A stretch of DNA of 38,830 nt, from positions 1 through 38,830 of the forward strand of contig CAKZSU010000003.1 of NCBI GenBank assembly GCA_937921305.1, given 5' to 3'. The position numbers were made by a program, and so were the translations under genes. Origin of the DNA: an uncultured Patescibacteria group bacterium (GTDB lineage: Bacteria > Patescibacteriota > Microgenomatia > UBA10105 > UBA927). Under the pieces are notes generated by a model. That model did not search any database and had not been told where the DNA came from. It saw only the letters and a list, made by a program, of their open reading frames with translations. Of the stretch, positions 30,548-38,502 are shown in pieces. Each line of letters starts with the position of its first letter. Positions within the stretch are counted from its first letter, which is position 1.

Positions 30548-31618
30548 ATGAAACGATCTTCATATCAAAGAGCTTCCCCCATGATAATTCAAATTGCTTC
30601 GTTTTTTCGACGATGTGATATTGATGACAAAAAAGATCTTTCATACCACCTCATATGGTGGAAAAAGATAGTGCGGGTAATCCAAATATTTGCATTGTTT
30701 TTTCCGATTTCTGTAGTGCTGTCTACGCTTATTGCTGTATTTGTTTCCAATATAATAGGTGCTCCTATTGAAACTCTCCATGAAACTGAGCAAGGAATGT
30801 ATCAAATTGTTTCTATCAATGAAGCAATACAAAACTCTTTAGAGCTTGCAGTTTTGGGAATTATAGCAGCACCGATATTTGAGGAGTTGCTTTTTCGATC
30901 TCCGTTGCGGTTCCGATTCAAGTGGCTATTTGGCATTGTTGGTTGGTTCATTTCGCAACGATTGATGGATATACACGTATATAGAAATTTTTGGTTATCA
31001 TTTGAATCGTCTTATCCATTGATAGTTCATATTGGTGCTCCATTGATTATTCCTCTTTTATTAATCGGTTTAGGTATATACATCGGAGATGTAATGGTAA
31101 AAAAAGTTTCAATATGCAAAGAATATGAATATCGAATAGGTGAATTTATTCGATCAAAACGGTCGATATTTATTATTCTTTCATCATTTCTTTTTGGTCT
31201 TATTCATGTAACGAAATTCATACTAGGTCCTGATGGTTTTGTGTCTATTCCCGCTTCTGTGATAGTGTTTTTACCTTTATTGCTTTTACCTCAAATTGTA
31301 TCAGGTTTTGAACTTGCGTTTGTCCGATTGAAGTATGGTTTACCAATGGCGATATTCTCCCATGCTCTTGCAAATGTTTTTGCAGCTTTACCCGCTTCAT
31401 TTATTGCTTTGATGCATGTTGTTCCTGAAAAAGCAGTAGATTTGTTTTTGGAACATCGACGAATTCCTGATGGCGTTGATCTTTATGCGATGTATATTGC
31501 CCTTACAGGATCTATTGTTTCAAGTAGTATTGTTTTGGGGATTATTGGTATTGTTATTATTGGATGGGTATATTCTATTGTTGAGTATGTGCAATATAAA
31601 AAGGTAATGAAAAAGTAA
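30548..31618 (+). CDS. CPBP family intramembrane metalloprotease
   Basis: A 356-residue membrane protein of the CAAX-protease/bacteriocin-processing (ABI) family. Motif 1 is FEELLFRSPLRF (E112, E113, R117), motif 2 FLFGLIH (H220) and motif 3 FSHALANVF (H272, N276), so all catalytic residues are intact. I count seven to eight membrane helices. The bacterial substrates are usually unknown; roles include protein or peptide processing and self-immunity. Its start follows a TATATAT run directly, with no Shine-Dalgarno. It meets tRNA-His tail-to-tail. Confidence 0.93.
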   Translation: MKRSSYQRASPMIIQIASFFRRCDIDDKKDLSYHLIWWKKIVRVIQIFALFFPISVVLSTLIAVFVSNIIGAPIETLHETEQGMYQIVSINEAIQNSLELAVLGIIAAPIFEELLFRSPLRFRFKWLFGIVGWFISQRLMDIHVYRNFWLSFESSYPLIVHIGAPLIIPLLLIGLGIYIGDVMVKKVSICKEYEYRIGEFIRSKRSIFIILSSFLFGLIHVTKFILGPDGFVSIPASVIVFLPLLLLPQIVSGFELAFVRLKYGLPMAIFSHALANVFAALPASFIALMHVVPEKAVDLFLEHRRIPDGVDLYAMYIALTGSIVSSSIVLGIIGIVIIGWVYSIVEYVQYKKVMKK

Positions 31619-31627
31619 TCCTTGCTT

Positions 31628-31703
31628 TGGGGTGGCTGACGGGATTCGAACCCGCAACACTCAGCTCCACAAGCTGACGCTCTACCGTTGAGCTACAGCC
31701 ACC
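31628..31703 (-). tRNA. trnH-GUG: tRNA-His (anticodon GTG)
   Basis: Acceptor GTGGCTG/CAGCCAC with the extra G at -1 opposite C73, as expected for histidine. D-arm GCTCAACGGTAGAGC, anticodon stem TCAGC/GCTGA with loop TTGTGGA, and a T-arm with TTCGAAT. The three bases after C73 read CCA, so here the CCA end is encoded, unlike the other five tRNAs of the window. Confidence 0.95.
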
Positions 31704-31771
31704 AATGCTTTTATTATAAAAAATTTTCTTCTCAAATACAAAAAAGAAAATTCGATACACAGCAGTGTATT

Positions 31772-33103
31772 TCATGAAGAAGATGTATGTTGTTTATGAA
31801 TCGAGGCATAGAGCGTTCTCGCGTATTTGCTTCGTTCGCGAAAAGAGACAATCGGTGGGTAGTAAGCGTCCGCGAAAATAGATTGCATTCGTTCTTCTGG
31901 ATCCATGAGTATAATATCGTTTTGGATAGTCCGCAGTTCTGGAATATATTTTTTTACGAATTCGCATGCTGGATCAAGTTCTTGAAGATTTTTTGTTGGA
32001 TTATAAATCCGAAATGGATGAATACCCGTGATACCGGATTGCATTTGCCATTGATAATAATTAATTGCTCGATCAGCGTCTGTAAGGTTATAAAACATTG
32101 CGTCAGCTCCATGTTTCCATGGTTGTTGAAGAATGTAGGTGTAAAATGACGCAATCATCGCCCGCATCCGAAAATTGATATACCCTGTCGTTGTCAGCGC
32201 GCGCATAGACGCATCCACGAGAGGGTATCCTGTCCTTCCTTCAAGCCATGCGTGATGAATATGCTTGTCTTCGTTATAAATTGAGCTATAATATTGTTCG
32301 ATATAGCGACAAATAGGTTTGTTATATAAAAACGGATATATAATCAATTTTTGAGTAAAATGCTCTCTCCAAAACAGTCTGCTGATGAAAAATTTTTTTC
32401 CCCAGTGAGAAACCTTGCTCGCTTCTTGGAACGCTTTTCGAGGAGAGAGAACGCCGAAAGAAAAATATGCTGATAGTCGCGATGTTCCATGTTCCGCTTG
32501 AAGCGGAGGAGAAATGCTTGAGGGATACGTGTTGATGGTACAGAGGAATTCCTGAAGTCTCGCGATTCCTTTTGTCTCTCCTCCTTCTTCATACGATGAC
32601 GTCATGAACGAAGAGAAAAAATGATGTATGTCGATATCAGATTGGATACGATGAGGGATTAGTCGTTCTGGCGTTATATATTGCGGACGAGAAAAATATT
32701 GCTTTGCATAGTCTTGCCATTCGTGTTTTCCTTGTCGTTGAATCGCGTCGTTATCCCATCCAATAAATCCGAGGGATATCGCGTGTTTATCTCTTTCATT
32801 TCCGTATGCTCCATTGGTGTCGTTATTGAAATAGACCGCGTCTGCTCCGATCATGGGAATCCGTTCTAACGGATTGCCAAAAAGTATGACCAACGATGAG
32901 CCAATCGATCGATATGACGCGTCAAGTGCAACAAGGCTATTATAAAGGAATGTATAGCGGGTTGGATGGTATCGTTGTGAGGTAAAAAAGTGAGGATCAA
33001 CGCAAAATACGGGGATAATGCGTCTTGTTTTTGTCGACGCTTCGTATAACGCTCTATTGTCATGGATGCGTAAATCTCGTCTATGCCAAACGACAATAAT
33101 CAT
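31772..33103 (-). CDS. Class I-type DNA photolyase / cryptochrome family protein
   Basis: A 443-residue flavoprotein. The N-terminal Rossmann-like domain starts VVWHRRDLRIHDNRAL, and the C-terminal FAD domain contains GTSRLSAYFSFGVLSP, FWREHF, GRTGYPLVDASMRAL and FRMRAMIASF. The segment YQWQMQSGITGI followed by FRIYNPTKN and DP places it nearer the branch I remember as neighbouring DUF2256 genes than E. coli PhrB. By eye, the E. coli tryptophan chain positions W382 and W359 are kept and W306 is Tyr; this needs an alignment. The ATG is 6 nt after TGC-TAGAAT. Light-driven pyrimidine-dimer repair is likely; signalling is possible. Confidence 0.9.
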   Translation of the reverse strand: MIIVVWHRRDLRIHDNRALYEASTKTRRIIPVFCVDPHFFTSQRYHPTRYTFLYNSLVALDASYRSIGSSLVILFGNPLERIPMIGADAVYFNNDTNGAYGNERDKHAISLGFIGWDNDAIQRQGKHEWQDYAKQYFSRPQYITPERLIPHRIQSDIDIHHFFSSFMTSSYEEGGETKGIARLQEFLCTINTYPSSISPPLQAEHGTSRLSAYFSFGVLSPRKAFQEASKVSHWGKKFFISRLFWREHFTQKLIIYPFLYNKPICRYIEQYYSSIYNEDKHIHHAWLEGRTGYPLVDASMRALTTTGYINFRMRAMIASFYTYILQQPWKHGADAMFYNLTDADRAINYYQWQMQSGITGIHPFRIYNPTKNLQELDPACEFVKKYIPELRTIQNDIILMDPEERMQSIFADAYYPPIVSFRERSKYARTLYASIHKQHTSSS

Positions 33104-33117
33104 CGTACAATTCTAGC
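33104..33117. promoter_or_regulatory. 14-bp divergent promoter region between two start codons
   Basis: The ATGs of photolyase (33103, minus) and flavin reductase-like gene (33118, plus) are 14 bp apart. The plus -10 TACAAT (33106-33111) and the minus -10 TAGAAT (33115-33110, extended by TGC) overlap by two bases. Each is exactly 6 nt from its ATG. Both -35 regions must lie inside the opposite gene. Leaderless mRNAs on both sides are predicted. Confidence 0.6.
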
Positions 33118-33567
33118 ATGAAACGGATTTGGAACCGAAGCAACCCCGCTCTTTACAGCGTAAGCACAATCTCGTTTTCCGGTATTCCGAATATGAATAT
33201 TTGCTCTTGGGTAACAAAAATATCCATGAATCCGTCGTTTTTCCTTTTATCCATCGATACAGCGTCAAAAACATATGAAAATATCATGTATTCGAAGGAA
33301 TGTATTGTTCAATTGCTTTCACGAGACGCAAAAAAGTATGTTCGTCGATTGGGTTACACCTCTGGACATCGCGGCAATAAGCTTGCTGGTATAGCGATGA
33401 AGCGGTTTGGAAAGTTTTTTTATCTTCCTGAGTGTTTGGGATTTTTATGGTTTCGTGTCCATGATCAGTGTCAATTTGGTGATCATACCCAATTTATCTG
33501 CTGCTGTGTTCGTCATGTGACGATTCAAGATGGCGAGCCGCTTCGCTTGCGTGATGTTTTGCCATAA
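33118..33567 (+). CDS. Flavin reductase-like / FMN-binding split-barrel protein
   Basis: A 149-residue protein that begins [20 protein letters not shown] and continues [20 protein letters not shown], the opening of flavin-reductase-like (FMN-binding split-barrel) proteins. [20 protein letters not shown] matches the next part of that fold. Proteins of this kind hand reduced flavin or electrons to partners or carry FMN as cofactor. Sharing a 14-bp promoter with the photolyase suggests a linked job, for example supplying or reducing flavin; this is inference. Its 3' end overlaps DUF2256 by 43 bp on the other strand. Confidence 0.8.
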   Translation: MKRIWNRSNPALYSVSTISFSGIPNMNICSWVTKISMNPSFFLLSIDTASKTYENIMYSKECIVQLLSRDAKKYVRRLGYTSGHRGNKLAGIAMKRFGKFFYLPECLGFLWFRVHDQCQFGDHTQFICCCVRHVTIQDGEPLRLRDVLP

Positions 33568-33692
33568 CATCGTTTTCTGCAAGCTGACGAACAATAAACA
33601 ACGCGTTCCCACTGGTTTCGAATCTCCCACCGTTTTCTATTCTCAAATGGTCGTCCGCAGAAATGGCAAACTTTTCTTTCCTTTGGTTTCAT
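33525..33692 (-). CDS. DUF2256 zinc-ribbon protein (short)
   Basis: A 55-residue basic protein that I found by translating this stretch. [16 protein letters not shown] at residues 7-22 and [12 protein letters not shown] at 31-42 give two paired cysteine motifs (C9/C12 and C34/C38) and match the DUF2256 pattern (CxxCGRPF, W, YCSxxCR). DUF2256 genes are, as I recall, often next to photolyase/cryptochrome genes, and one lies 420 bp away here. It starts 7 nt after the glycoside-hydrolase gene stop and overlaps the flavin-reductase gene tail-to-tail by 43 bp. Its role is unknown. Confidence 0.85.
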   Translation of the reverse strand: MKPKERKVCHFCGRPFENRKRWEIRNQWERVVYCSSACRKRCYGKTSRKRSGSPS

Positions 33693-33698
33693 ACAGAA

Positions 33699-35438
33699 TT
33701 ATCTACCAATGAATCGTGGCAACACCGTTGCTGGTTTTTCCTTTAGAGCTGTTGCGATGTCGTCTAGATCAAATCGTTGATTTGCATTGAAATCAAATGG
33801 ATAGAATCGTTTATTCTTCACTACCGTCACGGGATCGTCGATTGGTTGAATAGCTTGTCGTGGAAGGTAGTATGGAATAAGCGTAACAATGCGATAACTC
33901 CGGTGGGGAATAATATTTAAGATTCCTGGGGTGACGATCTTTCCATTTTGAAGATGCAGTTGTTTGAATTCATGAAGCAATGTGTTTCCGTCATAAATGA
34001 GCACTGCCGCTTCTGACGCGATGCTTGTTTTTCTCCATCCTAATTGTGCTTCGATTCGCAGGGATGGCGGTGGAATTACCATTATTGTGAATGTTTTGAT
34101 ATCAATGGTTTTTTTCGGAGATTGCATTTGAAGTATGAGAGTATACGTGCCGTGTGTATCTGGCGTTCGAAGAGAAATGAATTGACGCGTTGATTGTTCG
34201 GGTTCAAGAATAGGGAGCGATTCCGCTGAAAACTCAAATTGTTGAGATGAATCAGAGAGTTTAAGTTTATGACCGTCTTTGGAAGAAATAATTGCTTGTC
34301 CTTCATTGATGATGTCAATATGAAATGGATAGAGCGATCCGGCGATCAGTTTTTCTGGAAATGGATTGTTCCGTATTGTGTATTGCTCTCGTTGGATCGG
34401 TTCGCCGGCTGTTTTAGGCAACGCTTGATATGCGAAATAATGAGCGTGAAACGCTTGCTCTTGTTGTTTTTTCCAAGAAAAAATATCGAATGGCTGTTGT
34501 TGATAATTAAATAAAAATGGGATGATGGCAAAGATTCGTCTGTCTCTCCACACGGTTTCTCCTGCTATTCTGATATAACTTGCGACGGTTTCCGTAGAAA
34601 GAAGGTGTGGTGTTTTCGCGATGCCATCTCGATGCGCCCATCCTGTTTCTCCGATAAGAATGGGATAGTCTTTGGTTACGCCAAGAGATCGAAGGAACTG
34701 GAGTTCCCATTCAAACGATCGAAGCGATCCCCTGCCGGATCCGGTGGGAGGAGCGGAAAACGCGGGGTTAGGATACGAATGAGAGTTCCATCCGTCAAAC
34801 ACATCGAAATATTCCGGGACATTTGCGTGAATGATTCGCAAGAACTCATCCACCCTCATGCTCTTGCCATCGTTTTGCGCAGAGACATCGAGTCCAGCCG
34901 GAAGAAGAAAATAATCGTTTGATGCATCTTTGAGTTTTTTGGCGAGATAAACGCTTTTTTTTGCGAAGTCTATTGGATCGATCTCTCTGCCCCACTCTCC
35001 CGCGTGGTTTGGTTCGTTAAATAAAATGACATACCGGTTTTGGACTGGCCACGAGAGACTATTCAGAAAGACCGGCCAATCATTCATTGAATCTTCTGTT
35101 GGTTTTTCCCAGCCATTGTCTCCCATTCTCGTTGCGATGCGAACAATAGGGATCAGTTTTCGTCGTCGCATTTCTCGAAATACGGTATTCCACTTGCCAG
35201 TATTTCGTTCTCCTTCTGTAATCACGAATTTTATATATCCCCATGACCCGCCGTTTGAATTCACGAGTTGTTCAACGCTGTCGATATCGGAAAAATCCAC
35301 AACATGAATGCCAAACTGATTGTTTGGAACGCTTCGAGGATCATAGATTGCTTGCGTTGGCAATCTAAAGATGTAAATGAACACGATAGCAAAGATCGTG
35401 AATATTGCATATCGTATGCCTTGAGGAATTGTTGTCAT
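33699..35438 (-). CDS. Membrane-anchored or secreted clan-A-type glycoside hydrolase with dockerin-like tail
   Basis: A 579-residue protein with an N-terminal membrane segment (about residues 9-25). The TIM-barrel domain has an acid/base-like Glu in LFNEPNHAGEW (E142) and a nucleophile-like Glu in PILIGETGWAH (E264), the pattern of GH clan A. A beta-sandwich region (about 360-530) follows. Near the C-terminus DFNANQRFDLDD (548-559) has the calcium-binding spacing of one dockerin/EF-hand repeat. The substrate is unknown. The ATG lies 7 nt after TATTAT, so it may be leaderless. The DUF2256 gene follows after 6 nt. Confidence 0.8.
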   Translation of the reverse strand: MTTIPQGIRYAIFTIFAIVFIYIFRLPTQAIYDPRSVPNNQFGIHVVDFSDIDSVEQLVNSNGGSWGYIKFVITEGERNTGKWNTVFREMRRRKLIPIVRIATRMGDNGWEKPTEDSMNDWPVFLNSLSWPVQNRYVILFNEPNHAGEWGREIDPIDFAKKSVYLAKKLKDASNDYFLLPAGLDVSAQNDGKSMRVDEFLRIIHANVPEYFDVFDGWNSHSYPNPAFSAPPTGSGRGSLRSFEWELQFLRSLGVTKDYPILIGETGWAHRDGIAKTPHLLSTETVASYIRIAGETVWRDRRIFAIIPFLFNYQQQPFDIFSWKKQQEQAFHAHYFAYQALPKTAGEPIQREQYTIRNNPFPEKLIAGSLYPFHIDIINEGQAIISSKDGHKLKLSDSSQQFEFSAESLPILEPEQSTRQFISLRTPDTHGTYTLILQMQSPKKTIDIKTFTIMVIPPPSLRIEAQLGWRKTSIASEAAVLIYDGNTLLHEFKQLHLQNGKIVTPGILNIIPHRSYRIVTLIPYYLPRQAIQPIDDPVTVVKNKRFYPFDFNANQRFDLDDIATALKEKPATVLPRFIGR

Positions 35439-35444
35439 ACGAGG

Positions 35445-35451
35445 TATAATA
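35445..35451. promoter_or_regulatory. Symmetric divergent -10 element (glycoside hydrolase and tRNA-Gly)
   Basis: TATAATA reads as TATAAT on the plus strand (35445-35450, for tRNA-Gly, with TTGAGG at 35421-35426 as -35) and TATTAT on the minus strand (35451-35446, for the hydrolase). The distance to the hydrolase ATG is 7 nt. Confidence 0.5.
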
Positions 35452-35466
35452 TCATCAGATCGAATC

Positions 35467-35538
35467 GCGGCGGTAGTTCAGTGGTAGAATGTCTCCCTTC
35501 CAAGGAGAAGGTCGAGGGTTCAAATCCCTTCCGCCGCT
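35467..35538 (+). tRNA. trnG-UCC: tRNA-Gly (anticodon TCC)
   Basis: Acceptor GCGGCGG/CCGCCGC, D-arm GTTCAGTGGTAGAAT, anticodon stem CTCC/GGAG with loop CTTCCAA, T-arm GAGGG-TTCAAAT-CCCTT, discriminator T, which is standard for glycine. CCA is not encoded. Confidence 0.95.
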
Positions 35539-35562
35539 CAAATATTGTACAAAGAATAGATT

Positions 35563-35636
35563 GTTTCCGTAGCTCAACTGGATAGAGCAACTCCCTTCTA
35601 AGGAGTAGGTTGTGGGTTCGATTCCCGCCGGAAACG
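35563..35636 (+). tRNA. trnR-UCU: tRNA-Arg (anticodon TCT)
   Basis: Acceptor GTTTCCG/CGGAAAC, D-arm GCTCAACTGGATAGAGC, anticodon stem ACTCC/GGAGT with loop CTTCTAA, T-arm GTGGG-TTCGATT-CCCGC, discriminator G. CCA is not encoded. It is the second arginine tRNA of the window and is 24 nt after tRNA-Gly. Confidence 0.95.
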
Positions 35637-35640
35637 CTTT

Positions 35641-36096
35641 TTATCGCTTCAGATACTCCACGCGGTCTCCGATTTGGATATTGAGGTCTTTTATGGTTCC
35701 CGCTCGAATTTCAAACACTCTATTAACAAGCGCTCTGGGCACGATATGGGCTGGATCTTCTCCTTTTTTCGGAGGCGGAACATTTTCAGTGAGATCTACC
35801 ACGGTATTGTCATCGATCCATATAAAATCAAGAGGAAATTTCATATTTTTCATCCAAAACTGGTAATAGCCTTTGTCTTGAAACACAAACAGCATACCAT
35901 GATATTGCGGAAGACTTTTTCTCCCGCTCAATCCTTTTTGCCGTTTTTCATCGGTGATCGCAATTTCGTAGGTGAATACATGATTGTTGATTCTCAGTTT
36001 TGGCGTTAGCGGATATTTGAGATAATAGATGCCATATCCAAACAAGATGATGGCAAGTGTTGCGAGAATAAATCGAATAGACCGTTTTATGTCCAT
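35641..36096 (-). CDS. DUF192 family protein, membrane-anchored
   Basis: A 151-residue protein with one N-terminal membrane segment (about residues 8-25) and a DUF192 domain. Marks are EIAITDEKRQKGLSGRKSLP, GMLFVFQDKGYYQFWMKNMK, PLDFIWIDDNTVVDL and a final AGTIKDLNIQIGDRVEY. DUF192 folds as a small beta structure and its function is unknown; it occurs widely in bacteria and archaea. It overlaps the end of the class II photolyase by 10 bp, so the two are coupled, and it meets tRNA-Arg with 4 bp between. Confidence 0.92.
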   Translation of the reverse strand: MDIKRSIRFILATLAIILFGYGIYYLKYPLTPKLRINNHVFTYEIAITDEKRQKGLSGRKSLPQYHGMLFVFQDKGYYQFWMKNMKFPLDFIWIDDNTVVDLTENVPPPKKGEDPAHIVPRALVNRVFEIRAGTIKDLNIQIGDRVEYLKR

Positions 36097-37460
36097 TGTT
36101 TAATATATGATTGTACATCAAATTTTTGTTTGCATCCGTTATAACTCATATAGCGAATTTTCCCAAATATTGGTCGTTCAAACCATGGCCGATCATGCAC
36201 TCCGCCGATCGACCATGCGATTCCTGTGTACCCATTTGGATCCCTTCCGTCAAGCGAATAGTGATCGTTCATGTATATCGCGATTCGCATGGCATCTTCC
36301 GGAGTTTTTGTCCATTCAAGGATTTTTTTTGCCCAGTACATGCGCATGTATCCGTGCATTTTTCCCGTTTTTACCATTTGTCGTTGCGCGGCGTTCCACA
36401 ACGGGTCATGCGTTGTCCCTTCTTCAAACGTTTCAAGTGAATACACATAGTCTCGCGGGTCATGCCTATGGCGTTCGTGACTGTCTTTTGCCCATCCGGG
36501 AAATCCATCAACTGTATCGTAATTTGGGTTGTAGAAGCAAAAATTTTCTGCGAGTTCCTTTCGCACCACCAATTCTTCGATAAACGCTTGTTCGCTTGAC
36601 GATGTCGCTGAACCGTTGCGGTTTGGATCGATAATATCGTCAATATGGAGTCTTTTTGTTTCAAGAAGCGTGAGGACAATCTCTTGAGAAGAGATATGTC
36701 CAAAGTGAAGATACGGAGAAAGATTTGATTGTGATCCCTTGTTTGGATCGTTCCGCTCTTCCGCGTAGCGAGAAAGTCCACTTTCAAGAAATTGATTCAT
36801 CATTTTTCTTGCTTCTTTTTCTCCGGCGCGAATCCATGTGTACCCGTGGCGTGTTTTTTGAGGGATCGCTTGCGACTCGCCTTTCGGAAGAGAGATCGAT
36901 ATCTCTTGTTTTTGTAATGGCGGAAATGGATGAAGATAGGTTGAAAGCAATCGATGAATTTTTGGACGGATCGTGTATGCAGCGATCTCTTGCTTTGTTG
37001 ATGTGATCCATGTGGGAATGATGTTATGAGCGTCCACTTCGATCATGCGACATGGAATGCGTTTCGCGATGGCGTCTTTCCACGTTCTACTTATTTTCAA
37101 AGGAGAAAAATCCGTGATTATCGTTCCTGCTTTGATCGTATGAAGGAATCTTGGAATGGTATCGACAGGATCTCCGATGAAGAACACAAACGGGATGCGG
37201 TATGATTCCAATAGTGTTTGCGTTTCATGAAGTCCTTCGATCATGAACGAAAAATGATGCTCATTTGCTTGCAAAAATGAGGAAAGAAGATTGAACACGA
37301 CAACAAGAGGCTGGTTCATTGCGATCGCTTCTTCTTGCGCTTTGAGCATTGCCCAGTTATTCTTGACTCGTTGATCGCGAGACATCCAATACACGACAGG
37401 TCCAGGAATAATAGGACAATCGTTTAGCGATCGATATCGTGTTGGATGAACGGGTTTCAT
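36087..37460 (-). CDS. Class II DNA photolyase
   Basis: A 457-residue light-dependent cyclobutane-dimer repair enzyme. Class II marks are clear: VVYWMSRDQRVKNNWAML at the N-terminus (about 22-39), RQMVKTGKMHGYMRMYWAKK, ILEWT, and DGRDPNGYTGIAWSIGGVHD with RPWFERPIFGKIRYMS near the end. This class is more typical of methanogens, some bacteria and eukaryotes than of E. coli. The start is ATG 37460, 1 nt after the polyprenyl synthase stop. Together with the class I-type enzyme 3 kb away it gives the cell two photolyases. Confidence 0.95.
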   Translation of the reverse strand: MKPVHPTRYRSLNDCPIIPGPVVYWMSRDQRVKNNWAMLKAQEEAIAMNQPLVVVFNLLSSFLQANEHHFSFMIEGLHETQTLLESYRIPFVFFIGDPVDTIPRFLHTIKAGTIITDFSPLKISRTWKDAIAKRIPCRMIEVDAHNIIPTWITSTKQEIAAYTIRPKIHRLLSTYLHPFPPLQKQEISISLPKGESQAIPQKTRHGYTWIRAGEKEARKMMNQFLESGLSRYAEERNDPNKGSQSNLSPYLHFGHISSQEIVLTLLETKRLHIDDIIDPNRNGSATSSSEQAFIEELVVRKELAENFCFYNPNYDTVDGFPGWAKDSHERHRHDPRDYVYSLETFEEGTTHDPLWNAAQRQMVKTGKMHGYMRMYWAKKILEWTKTPEDAMRIAIYMNDHYSLDGRDPNGYTGIAWSIGGVHDRPWFERPIFGKIRYMSYNGCKQKFDVQSYIKQWT

Positions 37461-37461
37461 A

Positions 37462-38502
37462 CTACTTTTCCCTCGAAAGGAGGAATGTTAAGATCTCTTC
37501 AAAAAATGTTGGAGATGGCGTCATGGCGATTTTTGATTGTGTGGTTTTCACAATATCGTTGATAATTTCTTGCAATGACGCGCGGATATTATATCGATCC
37601 ATAAGCTCAAGAATAGTGTCAAGGTCTTGACGCGTGAGCGATTTTTTTCCGAAAAGCGTTTGAAGGGTTCTTTTGTCAGCGTCATTTACTCGTTCTTGAA
37701 GAAGCACGGCGTACAAAGTTTTTTTGTTTTCTTCAATATCATTGCCGACAGTTTTGCCAACGACATCTTGATTGCCAACCAGCGTGAGCATGTCGTCAGT
37801 CAGTTGAAAGATGACGCCAAGATCCTCTCCAAGCAATTCAAGGGTACGACGAACCGTTTTATCTTGATGCGTGATGATGCACGCGAGAAGGAATGGAAGG
37901 GAGAATGTGTATCGGGCAGTTTTATATCGATACATTGTCATGACGCGATGAATACTCGGCGTTGTTTTTTCGTATGTGAGCTCGATATCGTCCATTTCTC
38001 CGTATCCCACGGTAAGAAATTCTTTTGAAATCGTTTGCAACAGTTGATCTTTCGTTGATGGATCGTATGATAAACGAGAAAGGAAAAGATACGCAGAGAA
38101 AATCGCCACATCGCCGAGACATAACGCGATACTCTGTCCGTATGCCTTCGGAGACCCGTAGCCCTGCTGCTTTGCGATTGCTTCATACTGTTTGTGCGCG
38201 CTTGGCTCTCCTCGTCTAAGCTCGTCGTGATCGATAAGATCGTCATGGATCAATAGTGCGCTATGGAGATATTCAAGCGCGGAAGCAAGAGAAATATCGT
38301 CATCAGACACATCGTTTTCAGATAACACTTCGATAGTTCCTAAGAGCAATGCGCTTCGCACGCCTTTTCCTTTTTTTATGAATGTCGGCAAGCGGGTTGA
38401 CGCGTCCTTCGCCCATGGCAATCCATGCATTTCAAGCACTTTCCCAAGCTCCTTTACCCTTTCATCAATCCTCGGTTTGTATTTTTTTAATATTGTATGC
38501 AT
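37462..38502 (-). CDS. Polyprenyl diphosphate synthase
   Basis: A trans-prenyltransferase that condenses isopentenyl diphosphate with an allylic primer. It is 346 residues. The first Asp-rich motif is HDDLIDHDELRRG (DDxxD intact). The second is FQLTDDMLTLVG, where the third acidic residue is Thr (DDxxT). GKGVR and the Lys-Thr turn of the KTARY segment are also present. Chain length cannot be read directly; a C40-type or C20-type product is possible. In many CPR genomes the upstream isoprenoid pathway is incomplete; I see no other pathway gene here. The start follows TGC-TATACT by 10 nt. Confidence 0.92.
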   Translation of the reverse strand: MHTILKKYKPRIDERVKELGKVLEMHGLPWAKDASTRLPTFIKKGKGVRSALLLGTIEVLSENDVSDDDISLASALEYLHSALLIHDDLIDHDELRRGEPSAHKQYEAIAKQQGYGSPKAYGQSIALCLGDVAIFSAYLFLSRLSYDPSTKDQLLQTISKEFLTVGYGEMDDIELTYEKTTPSIHRVMTMYRYKTARYTFSLPFLLACIITHQDKTVRRTLELLGEDLGVIFQLTDDMLTLVGNQDVVGKTVGNDIEENKKTLYAVLLQERVNDADKRTLQTLFGKKSLTRQDLDTILELMDRYNIRASLQEIINDIVKTTQSKIAMTPSPTFFEEILTFLLSREK

